From the NCBI GenBank assembly GCA_002438505.1, contig DJPI01000067.1, positions 1 through 19,010 of the forward strand: a stretch of 19,010 nt of DNA. The letters are read 5' to 3'. The position numbers and the translations under genes were made by a program. The first letter of the stretch is position 1. Each line of letters begins with the position of its first letter. Positions 5,272-11,253 of this stretch are shown here, piece by piece. Source of the stretch: Ruminococcaceae bacterium UBA6416 (lineage in GTDB: Bacteria > Bacillota > Clostridia > Oscillospirales > Acutalibacteraceae). The notes beneath the pieces were generated by a model that saw only the letters and a list, made by a program, of their open reading frames with translations, ran no database searches and was not told the origin of the DNA.

Positions 5272-7791
5272 ATGAACATCAGAATTGCCCTTGCAGGCAA
5301 CCCGAACTGCGGAAAAACAACGCTTTTCAATGCGCTCACCGGTTCAAACCAATTCGTTGGAAACTGGCCCGGCGTTACGGTTGAAAAAAAGGAAGGAAAG
5401 CTCAAAAAGCATGACGGTGTAATTATCACTGACCTTCCGGGAATCTATTCGCTTTCTCCTTATACACTTGAGGAGGTTGTTGCAAGAAACTATCTTATCG
5501 GCGAACGTCCGGACGCAATTCTTAACATAATCGATGGAACAAACCTTGAAAGAAACCTTTATCTCACAACGCAGCTCACCGAGCTTGGAATTCCCGTTGT
5601 TGTTGCAATCAACATGATGGACGTTGTCAAAAAGAACGGAGACAAAATCAATGTTGCCGAGCTTTCACGTCAGCTTGGAACCAAGGTTGTTGAAATTTCC
5701 GCCCTCAAGGGAACGGGAATCAAGGAGGCTGCGGAGGCTGCCATTGAAGCGGCGAAGAACGGAAAAACCGTTCCGATGCACACCTTCTCCGGCGTTGTTG
5801 AACACGCTCTTGCTCACATTGAGGAGGCTGCCGTTCACGGACTTCCGGAGGAGCAGCAGAGATGGTACGCAATCAAAATTTTTGAGCGTGATGACAAAGT
5901 TCTCTCCCAGCTTAACATTCCGGAAGCTACTCTCAAGCACATTGAAGATGATATCAAGGCTGCTGAAAAAGAACTTGATGACGATGCTGAGTCAATTATC
6001 ACGAACGAGAGATACATTTACATCAGTTCAATCATAAAATCATGTTACAAGAAGAAGGGCGCAGGCTCACTTTCAACCTCAGACAAGATTGATAAGGTTG
6101 TCACAAACCGCTGGCTCGGACTTCCGATTTTTGCTCTTATCATGTTCCTTGTCTATTATATCTCAATGGTAACCGTGGGTTCATCCGCAACCGACTGGAT
6201 GAATGATGGCGTTTTCGGAGACGGCTGGCACTTCCTCGGAATAGGAACAAAGGCATACACCGAAGCAAGTGATAAATACACCGATTCGCTCAATGCAATC
6301 AATGCTTTTGTTGAAGTTGACCCTGAGGCTGAGGACTTTGACGCTCAGAAGGCTCTTGCCGATATCAAGGCGTTCAAGCCCTCAAGTGAAAATGAAAAGG
6401 GCACGGTTGCAATCGAAGATGAGGAAACCCTCGCCGTTGACGATTATGATGTTTACTACTCCAAAATCCCCGATGGCGCTGATGAAGAAAGCACCGTTGG
6501 TGTGACATATACCGAGGCCGCAAAATTCTTTGAAGACGGCGGAGCAGAGAGCTTTGAAGCTCCCGACCCGGCTTCTTACGGCGTTTGGGTACCCGGTGTT
6601 CCCGTTCTTGTTGGCGACATTCTTGAAAAAGCAGGCGCAGCGGATTGGCTCTCAGGTCTTATCAATGACGGTATCGTTGCCGGTGTCGGCGCGGTTCTTG
6701 GCTTTGTTCCCCAGATGCTTGTTCTCTTCCTTCTCCTTGCGTTTCTTGAGGCTTGCGGATACATGGCTCGTATCGCCTTTGTTCTTGACCGTATCTTCCG
6801 TAAGTTCGGACTCAGCGGTAAATCCTTCATTCCGATGCTCATCGGTACCGGCTGCGGCATCCCGGGCATCATGGCCTCGCGTACAATCGAAAACGAGCGC
6901 GACAGGCGCATGACAATCATGACAACAACCTTCATTCCCTGCGGCGCAAAGGTTCCATTCATTGCAATGATTTCAGGCGCACTGTTCGGAAACTCGGCTC
7001 TTGTTTCAACAAGCGCATATTTCATTGGTATGGCTGCAATCATCTGCTCCGGTATCATGCTCAAGAAGACAAAGATGTTTGCAGGTGAGCCCGCTCCGTT
7101 CGTTATGGAGCTTCCGGCATATCACCTTCCGACAGTCGGCAATGTTCTGCGTTCAACGTGGGAGCGCGGCTGGTCATTCATTAAGAAGGCCGGAACAATC
7201 ATTCTTCTTTCAACAATCTTTGTTTGGTTCGCAACCTACTTCGGTTTTGTTGACGGAAAGTTCGGAATGCTCACTGAAGATCAGATTGACTCTTCAATCC
7301 TTGCTTCAATCGGCGGCGCAATCGCATGGATTTTCAAACCGCTCGGCTGGGGCAACTGGCAGGCAGCCGTTGCTTCAATCACAGGTCTTGTTGCAAAGGA
7401 AAACATTGTCGGTACTCTCGGCATCCTCTATGGCGGCGGAGAAGGCACGGTATATCGGGCAATCGCTCAGGCGTTCACCGGAATCACCGCATATTCGTTC
7501 CTTGTTTTCAACCTCCTTTGCGCTCCGTGCTTCGCAGCAATCGGTGCAATCAAGCGTGAAATGAACAGTCAGAAATGGACATGGTTTGCAATTTGCTATC
7601 AGTGTGGTTTTGCATACTGCATTGCTCTCATGATTAACCAGTTCGGCGGCGCTTTCACCGGACACCTCAATGTCATCGGCCTCATTGCGGCAATCGCTGT
7701 TCTCGGCTTCATGATTTACATGCTTGTCCGTCCGTATAAGGAAGCAACAAAGCTCACACAGGACGTTAAAGTTAAAGTGAGCAAGAAATAA
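5272..7791 (+). CDS. feoB: Ferrous iron transporter B with an acidic extracytoplasmic insertion
   Basis: GTPase-gated membrane permease for Fe2+. The cytosolic G domain shows G1 GNPNCGKT (9-16), G2 VGNWPGVTVE (29-38), G3 DLPG (54-57), G4 NMMD (114-117) and G5 SALKGTG (143-149), then the helical GDI region. The membrane part begins near residue 280 (NRWLGLPIFALIMF). Both Gate motifs are present: LIGTGCGIPG with FIPCGAKVPF, and the second repeat GNWQAAVASITGLVAKENIVG. At 839 residues it is longer than most FeoB. The excess lies between TM1 and TM2 (about 310-455), a loop outside the membrane. By my count, residues 347-436 hold 26 Asp/Glu against 6 Lys. Start ATG 5272 follows GAGAGGA at about 8 bases. 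The insertion might gather cations or bind a partner; that is inference. Confidence 0.97.
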   Translation: MNIRIALAGNPNCGKTTLFNALTGSNQFVGNWPGVTVEKKEGKLKKHDGVIITDLPGIYSLSPYTLEEVVARNYLIGERPDAILNIIDGTNLERNLYLTTQLTELGIPVVVAINMMDVVKKNGDKINVAELSRQLGTKVVEISALKGTGIKEAAEAAIEAAKNGKTVPMHTFSGVVEHALAHIEEAAVHGLPEEQQRWYAIKIFERDDKVLSQLNIPEATLKHIEDDIKAAEKELDDDAESIITNERYIYISSIIKSCYKKKGAGSLSTSDKIDKVVTNRWLGLPIFALIMFLVYYISMVTVGSSATDWMNDGVFGDGWHFLGIGTKAYTEASDKYTDSLNAINAFVEVDPEAEDFDAQKALADIKAFKPSSENEKGTVAIEDEETLAVDDYDVYYSKIPDGADEESTVGVTYTEAAKFFEDGGAESFEAPDPASYGVWVPGVPVLVGDILEKAGAADWLSGLINDGIVAGVGAVLGFVPQMLVLFLLLAFLEACGYMARIAFVLDRIFRKFGLSGKSFIPMLIGTGCGIPGIMASRTIENERDRRMTIMTTTFIPCGAKVPFIAMISGALFGNSALVSTSAYFIGMAAIICSGIMLKKTKMFAGEPAPFVMELPAYHLPTVGNVLRSTWERGWSFIKKAGTIILLSTIFVWFATYFGFVDGKFGMLTEDQIDSSILASIGGAIAWIFKPLGWGNWQAAVASITGLVAKENIVGTLGILYGGGEGTVYRAIAQAFTGITAYSFLVFNLLCAPCFAAIGAIKREMNSQKWTWFAICYQCGFAYCIALMINQFGGAFTGHLNVIGLIAAIAVLGFMIYMLVRPYKEATKLTQDVKVKVSKK

Positions 7792-7802
7792 TCAAATCAA
7801 GC

Positions 7803-7830
7803 GGCAAGGCCGCATGACTGCGGCCTTGCC
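7803..7830 (+). other. Perfect 12-bp hairpin without T tract between feoB and the Cys-rich gene
   Basis: GGCAAGGCCGCA (7803-7814), loop TGAC, TGCGGCCTTGCC (7819-7830). The stem is very stable, but TCAATAAGAA follows, so it is not a classic intrinsic terminator. It may protect the 3' end of the feoB message or set the ratio of feoB to downstream genes. Confidence 0.6.
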
Positions 7831-7865
7831 TCAATAAGAATCAAACAGGAAGGAGTCGGTCTAAT

Positions 7866-8036
7866 ATGTCATGGCTTTTGGCAAATCTTTCAACAATTCT
7901 CATAAGTCTTGTAATTCTGCTCATCGTTGTGTTAATCATTGTTAAGCTTGTTAAGGACAAGAAAAAGGGAAAACATTCCTGCGGCTGCGACTGCGCCCAC
8001 TGCGCAATGGCAGGCTCCTGTCACAGAAAGAGATAA
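7866..8036 (+). CDS. FeoB-associated Cys-rich membrane protein
   Basis: A 56-residue peptide: a short N-terminal segment MSWLLANLST, one transmembrane helix (about 9-28, ILISLVILLIVVLIIVKL), a lysine-rich stop-transfer stretch (KDKKKGKH), and a cysteine cluster CGCDCAHCAMAGSC (39-52, six Cys), ending HRKR. This matches the FeoB-associated family (PF12669 type) found just after feoB in many Firmicutes. The positive-inside rule places the Cys tail in the cytosol, where it could take Fe2+ leaving FeoB or tether a partner; this role is proposed, not proven. AGGAAGGAG ends 10 bases before the ATG. It lies 74 bases after feoB, with a strong hairpin between them. Confidence 0.9.
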   Translation: MSWLLANLSTILISLVILLIVVLIIVKLVKDKKKGKHSCGCDCAHCAMAGSCHRKR

Positions 8037-8049
8037 ACTTTATGTTAAA

Positions 8050-8077
8050 TTTGGGAAGTGTTTTGTCGCTTCCCAAA
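8050..8077. other. Nine-bp hairpin after the Cys-rich peptide gene
   Basis: TTTGGGAAG (8050-8058) pairs perfectly with CTTCCCAAA (8069-8077) across a 10-base loop. The plus strand continues AAATAAAAAG, so there is no T tract; it may slow, but is unlikely to end, transcription. It lies just before operator copy 4. Confidence 0.45.
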
Positions 8078-8090
8078 AATAAAAAGATTC

Positions 8091-8108
8091 AGTTAGCGAG
8101 TGCTAACC
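8091..8108. promoter_or_regulatory. Operator-like palindrome, copy 4 (upstream of the HMA gene)
   Basis: AGTTAGC-gagt-GCTAACC, with a perfect GTTAGC/GCTAAC core and the same 4-base spacer as the other copies. It ends 6 bases before the GGAGGG ribosome binding site. No good -35/-10 pair was found next to it, so it may act on a weak promoter or on read-through transcription. Confidence 0.6.
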
Positions 8109-8127
8109 AAAAATGGAGGGTGATGTA

Positions 8128-8388
8128 ATGATAAAAACAACGCTCAAGATTGACGGCATGGCGTGTTCAATGTGTGAAGCGCACATCAATGACTGCATCA
8201 GACAGAACTTTCCGGTCAAAAAGGTTACTTCCTCACACGCAAAGGGTGAAACTGTTGTGATTGCAGAGGAAGTGCCAAACAGTGAAAAGCTGCGAAAGGT
8301 TATTGCCGAAACCGGATATGAACTCAAAGACATTAAAAGCGAGCCTTATGAGAAAAAAGGCGGACTTTTTTCCCGGTTCAAAAAGTGA
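8128..8388 (+). CDS. Heavy-metal-associated (HMA) domain protein
   Basis: An 86-residue soluble ferredoxin-like metal-binding domain of the CopZ/HMA type. The metal loop is GMACSMCEAHIND with Cys13 and Cys16, followed by the usual beta strands (VKKVTSSHAKGETVVIAE) and the C-terminal IAETGYELKDI. A charged tail with FSRFKK follows. I chose ATG 8128 because GGAGGG (8115-8120) is 7 bases upstream; the in-frame ATG at 8113 overlaps that site. HMA domains usually carry Cu(I) or other soft metals. The place inside a feo locus and the shared operator suggest a role linked to iron supply or to protection from other metals, which the sequence cannot settle. Confidence 0.88.
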   Translation: MIKTTLKIDGMACSMCEAHINDCIRQNFPVKKVTSSHAKGETVVIAEEVPNSEKLRKVIAETGYELKDIKSEPYEKKGGLFSRFKK

Positions 8389-8421
8389 GTAATTCCCGTT
8401 AGGAAGAAGGAGGACGAAAGA

Positions 8422-8973
8422 ATGAGTGAAAAGGTTTTGATTGAAAACTGTTCGCCAACCATGGCCGGACTCAAGACCGGAAGCCTTTTTTCCTGCGAGT
8501 TCAAAAGCAGGGAGGAACTGTTTGAAAATGTGCGCAGCCTGAACGTCCGCCTTGTTCCGCGCGGAGTGAGAATGGTTCCGGTGAAATTCATGGGCAACCG
8601 GGTGCTGATATATATGTATCGCCCCAAAAAGCTTTCAAAGGATTTGTGTGATTCAACCGCGCTTTCAATCCTTTCAACAAAGCTTTATCCAACTCAAAAC
8701 GTGCAAAGCTGTGTTGCGGAGCTTATCAAAAGGCTCAACACGCAGGAGGAGTTTCCGCACGAAATCGGTTTGTTTTTGGGCTATCCTTCGGTCGATGTTG
8801 AAGGCTTCATCAAAAACAAGGCCAAGGGCGCAAAGTGCGTTGGAACCTGGAAGGTTTACGGCGATGAAGCACAGGCCAAAAGAAAATTTGCGCTTTACAA
8901 AAAATGTAAAAGAGTTTATGAGGCGGCCTATAAAAAGCATAATTCATTTGATAGGCTCATTGTAAACTGCTAA
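8422..8973 (+). CDS. DUF3793 family protein
   Basis: A 183-residue soluble protein of the DUF3793 family, common in Clostridia and often found next to feoB and flavodoxin genes; no reaction is known. Typical family blocks are seen: CSPTMAGLKTGSLFSC (10-25), a central RVLIYMYRPKKLSKDL (60-75), and the hallmark EFPHEIGLFLGYPSVDVEGFI (110-130), followed by KCVGTWKVYGDEAQAKRKF. Seven Cys residues are spread over the chain without a CxxC pair. GGAGG lies 8 bases before the ATG. It starts 33 bases after the HMA gene and ends 24 bases before the flavodoxin, so the three are almost surely co-transcribed. A link to iron or redox metabolism is inferred from this context only. Confidence 0.85.
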   Translation: MSEKVLIENCSPTMAGLKTGSLFSCEFKSREELFENVRSLNVRLVPRGVRMVPVKFMGNRVLIYMYRPKKLSKDLCDSTALSILSTKLYPTQNVQSCVAELIKRLNTQEEFPHEIGLFLGYPSVDVEGFIKNKAKGAKCVGTWKVYGDEAQAKRKFALYKKCKRVYEAAYKKHNSFDRLIVNC

Positions 8974-8997
8974 TAATAATTCAAAGAGGTGTTAATT

Positions 8998-9420
8998 ATG
9001 AGCAAAATTGCTGTTGTATATTGGAGCGGCACGGGAAACACACAAGAGATGGCTCTTGCCGTTTCCGATGGTGCAAAGGAAAAGGGAGCGGATGTTTCGC
9101 TTTTCTCCGCTTCGGATTTTAACGAATCAATGGTCAATGATTTTGACGTATTTGCTTTCGGCTGCCCGGCAATGGGCGCCGAGGTTCTTGAAGAGGATGA
9201 ATTTGAACCGATGTTTGAAAGCTGCAAAGCCTCACTCGCGGGCAAAAAGGTTGCTCTTTTCGGCTCATACGGCTGGGGTGACGGCGAATGGATGAGAAAC
9301 TGGGAAGAAGAGTGTGAAGCGGCCGGAATCAGCCTTGCGTGTGCAAGCGTAATTTGCAACGAAGCGCCGGACGAAAGTGCCGTTGCCGAATGCAAAGCTC
9401 TCGGAGCCGCCCTTGTTTAA
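8998..9420 (+). CDS. Flavodoxin (FMN electron carrier)
   Basis: A 140-residue short-chain flavodoxin, a low-potential electron carrier that often replaces ferredoxin when iron is scarce. The FMN phosphate loop is SGTGNT (10-15). The 50s loop reads CPAMGAEVLEEDEFEP, with Met59 at the isoalloxazine face as in clostridial flavodoxins. The 90s loop is GSYGWGDGEWM (89-99), with aromatic residues to stack on the flavin. AGAGGTG precedes ATG 8998; a GTG at 8989 overlaps that site and was not chosen. It is last in the feo locus and closed by a terminator. Placement after DUF3793 and FeoB suggests induction by iron limitation, or a role in reducing Fe3+ to Fe2+; both are inference. Confidence 0.95.
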   Translation: MSKIAVVYWSGTGNTQEMALAVSDGAKEKGADVSLFSASDFNESMVNDFDVFAFGCPAMGAEVLEEDEFEPMFESCKASLAGKKVALFGSYGWGDGEWMRNWEEECEAAGISLACASVICNEAPDESAVAECKALGAALV

Positions 9421-9467
9421 CTTTTTTCCTCCTTAAATCTGATATCTCCAAAATTGAAACCCATACA

Positions 9468-9505
9468 AAAGCAAGCGCTCCCGCGGCAGAGGGGGCGCTT
9501 GCTTT
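9468..9505 (+). terminator. Terminator at the end of the feo locus
   Basis: AAAGCAAGCGCTCCC (9468-9482) pairs with GGGGGCGCTTGCTTT (9491-9505), 15 bp with one G-T pair and an 8-base loop. The T run is short (TTT inside the stem base, then ATGC), but the stem is strong. Confidence 0.75.
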
Positions 9506-9548
9506 ATGCAGAAAAAACAAAGTTTTTCTTAAATTTTTTCAACAGCTA

Positions 9549-9576
9549 TTGAATGACGCGGATTTTGTGATAAACT
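9549..9576 (+). promoter_or_regulatory. Promoter of the VanY-type carboxypeptidase gene
   Basis: TTGAAT (9549-9554), a 16-base spacer, and TAAACT (9571-9576) with an extended TG element just before the -10 (TGA-TAAACT). Start near 9583, giving a leader of about 26 bases with AAAGGAG. Confidence 0.55.
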
Positions 9577-9608
9577 GTAACGGAAAAGAAAATAAAGGAG
9601 ATTTAGAT

Positions 9609-10496
9609 ATGAGTTCAAAAAAGAAAAAGAAGAGCAATGAAAACGTGATTATTGCAATACTTGTTTCTTTGATTGTTATTGTTGCCTCAATGACCGCAGT
9701 GACGCTCATAAAGAACAGAGAAGGCATGAAAAAAGGGGACACAACCGTTTCGACGGAAAAGGGCACATCCGAGTCCGCAAAAACCGAACCCGATTCAGAA
9801 AGCAAAATTACCGGAAGCACGAGCGAAAAGCTTTCGGTTGAAAACAATGTTACCTCCTCAGAAAGCACAACAAAAAAACAGAGCGCAGTCAAGCGCTCGG
9901 AAAGCGGAAGAATCATTGTTGACGTTGATTCGGTGCCGTGGAACCTTCTTGTTGTCAACATGGAGCGTGAAATTCCGGAGGGTTATGACCCCGAAACAAA
10001 GGAAATTCTTGACACCGGCTATGAGCTTGATGCAAGGGTCACTCCATACTATGAAAAAATGTATCGCGCCGGAAAAAAGGACGGCGTTACCCTGACTCCA
10101 TTTTCCGGCCACCGCAGCTATGAACGTCAGCGGATAAATTACAACAACCTGACTGAAACCTACATGGCGCGATACGGCCTTGACCGCAAAGCGGCGGCAA
10201 AAAAGGCCGCAACAGTCATTCTTCCTCCGGGAACGAGCGAGCACAACATCGGCCTTGCAATGGACATTTGCAACACATATGACTCATTTGCAAACTCCGC
10301 CGAATATGCATGGCTTATGAAAAACGCCTATAAATACGGCTTCATTCTGCGCTATCCAAAGGAAAAAGAGGACGTTACGGGAATTGTTTACGAGCCGTGG
10401 CACTGGCGCTTTGTCGGCGTTGAATACGCAAAAAAAATCAAAGACAGCGGCCTTTGCCTTGAAGAATACCTTGATTCGGTCGGAATAAAGTATTGA
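9609..10496 (+). CDS. Membrane-anchored D-alanyl-D-alanine carboxypeptidase, VanY/M15B family
   Basis: Zinc peptidase that trims the terminal D-Ala from peptidoglycan stem peptides outside the cell. The 295-residue chain starts with a lysine cluster (MSSKKKKKSN), one transmembrane helix (12-34) acting as an uncleaved anchor, and a long Ser/Thr/Glu/Lys linker (40-100). The catalytic domain shows SGHRSYERQ (166-174), the zinc motif SEHNIGLAMD with His212 and Asp219, and YEPWHWRF with the catalytic Glu262 and third ligand His265. I chose ATG 9609 because GGAG lies about 9 bases upstream and the reading frame open back to 9339 crosses the feo terminator. The gene is alone between a terminator and the hicAB promoter. 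Without a vanA-type cluster nearby, ordinary wall maintenance is more likely than glycopeptide resistance. Confidence 0.92.
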   Translation: MSSKKKKKSNENVIIAILVSLIVIVASMTAVTLIKNREGMKKGDTTVSTEKGTSESAKTEPDSESKITGSTSEKLSVENNVTSSESTTKKQSAVKRSESGRIIVDVDSVPWNLLVVNMEREIPEGYDPETKEILDTGYELDARVTPYYEKMYRAGKKDGVTLTPFSGHRSYERQRINYNNLTETYMARYGLDRKAAAKKAATVILPPGTSEHNIGLAMDICNTYDSFANSAEYAWLMKNAYKYGFILRYPKEKEDVTGIVYEPWHWRFVGVEYAKKIKDSGLCLEEYLDSVGIKY

Positions 10497-10521
10497 CAAA
10501 TTGACCTTGCTTTGAAAACGC

Positions 10522-10550
10522 TTGACATATGCGCATTGAGGGCGCACAAT
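10522..10550 (+). promoter_or_regulatory. Candidate promoter of the hicAB remnant
   Basis: TTGACA (10522-10527), a 17-base spacer and CACAAT (10545-10550). The spacer holds the small dyad TGCGC/GCGCA. Transcription would begin near 10557, right before the hicA remnant. Confidence 0.45.
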
Positions 10551-10572
10551 AACGATGCGAGTGAGAAGAATA

Positions 10573-10729
10573 GTGAAACAGTGAGATTTTGTTAAGCTGA
10601 TTTTGAAAAAACGGCTGGACGTTTTATCGCAACGGCGGAGGACATGATATTTATATCAAAGGAAAGCATTCCGAATCCGTTCCGCGCCATAAGGAAGTTA
10701 ACGAAAAATTGGCAAAATCAATCATATAA
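10573..10729 (+). pseudogene. hicA: hicA toxin remnant (in-frame stop plus frameshift)
   Basis: HicA is a small dsRBD-like mRNA interferase. Reading from GTG 10573 gives VKQ, a TGA stop (10582-10584), then DFVKLILKK up to the six-A run at 10606-10611. After a shift of frame at that run the HicA sequence continues from 10610 as KNGWTFYRNGGGHDIYIKG and then HSESVPRHKEVNEKLAKSII to the stop at 10727-10729. The catalytic histidine of the family (GGH, codon 10643-10645) is kept. The second frame has a stop at 10604-10606 and no start codon after it, so no intact product is possible. The slip at the A run would need +1 or -2, so the A-AAA-AAC run does not rescue it by -1 slippage. The gene sits 63 bases before hicB, the normal operon order. 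Confidence 0.8.
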
Positions 10730-10792
10730 CGGTGGAACCTGAAATAGGTTTTCCCGTTTTGTTCAAAATAACAACTGAAAGAGGTGTACGCT

Positions 10793-11188
10793 TTGAAAGT
10801 AATTTTTCCTGTAATAATTTCAACGGAAAAAACCGAACAGTATCACGATGTCTTTGTTCCCGATCTTGAAATCAACACGGAGGGCGTGGATATTGCCGAT
10901 TCAATAGGAATGGCGAGAGATGCCATTGGATTAAAGTGTATCACAATGGAAGATATGGATCTTGAAATTCCTTCGCCAAGCGATATTAAAGATATTTCAT
11001 TTGGCAAGGGCGAATTTGTAACACTGGTTGACGTTGACCTCACCGACTATCGCCGCAAAAACGAAATGCGAACCGTTAAAAAAAATTGCTCTCTTCCAAG
11101 CTGGCTGTGCTATGAAGCCGAAAAGGCCAACATCAATTTTTCCGCCGTTTTGCAAGCCGCCCTCAAGCGTGAACTTCATATCAACTGA
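10793..11188 (+). CDS. hicB: HicB-family antitoxin
   Basis: Antitoxin that binds HicA and the operon promoter. The 131-residue protein has the N-terminal partly degraded RNase H-like fold: MKVIFPVIISTE, HDVFVPDLEINTEG (a variant of the usual FPDLPGC.T.G) and ADSIGMARDAIGLK, followed by EIPSPSDI. The C-terminal part, NCSLPSWLCYEAEKANINFS then AVLQAALKREL, looks like a ribbon-helix-helix DNA-binding segment. I chose the TTG at 10793, 8 bases after GAGG; the GTG at 10784 overlaps that site. The small dyad AACCT-gaaat-AGGTT (10736-10750) upstream could be an operator. Its toxin partner is broken, so it now stands as an orphan antitoxin. Confidence 0.85.
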   Translation: MKVIFPVIISTEKTEQYHDVFVPDLEINTEGVDIADSIGMARDAIGLKCITMEDMDLEIPSPSDIKDISFGKGEFVTLVDVDLTDYRRKNEMRTVKKNCSLPSWLCYEAEKANINFSAVLQAALKRELHIN

Positions 11189-11197
11189 AAAGGATGC

Positions 11198-11241
11198 AAA
11201 AAACCCTACCGTGGCATTTGTCACAGCAGGGTAGCTTTTTT
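11198..11241. terminator. Bidirectional terminator between hicB and ispH-rpsA
   Basis: CTACC-GTG (11206-11213) pairs with CAC (11222-11224) and GGTAG (11230-11234) with a one-sided bulge. Six T follow on the plus strand (11236-11241) and six A precede it (11198-11203), serving as the T run for the minus strand. It separates two convergent units. Confidence 0.75.
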
Positions 11242-11253
11242 ATTAGGCTTAAA

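Noticed and set aside
8091..8108. CIRCE (HrcA) element, because TTAGC...GCTAA half sites are present
   Set aside because: CIRCE is TTAGCACTC-N9-GAGTGCTAA. Here the arms are shorter, the spacer is 4 bases and the context is metal transport, not heat shock.
9339..9608. Upstream extension of the VanY-type protein to 385 residues
   Set aside because: The extension overlaps the flavodoxin gene and runs through the feo terminator; the lysine-rich, membrane-anchored start at 9609 has a proper ribosome binding site.
9609..10496. Vancomycin-resistance VanY
   Set aside because: The domain is VanY-like, but there is no vanHAX or vanRS neighbour; housekeeping D,D-carboxypeptidase is the safer reading.
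10603..10615. Programmed -1 frameshift restoring HicA at A-AAA-AAC
   Set aside because: A -1 slip does not lead into the frame that encodes the rest of HicA (that needs +1 or -2), and a TGA stop lies upstream in any case.
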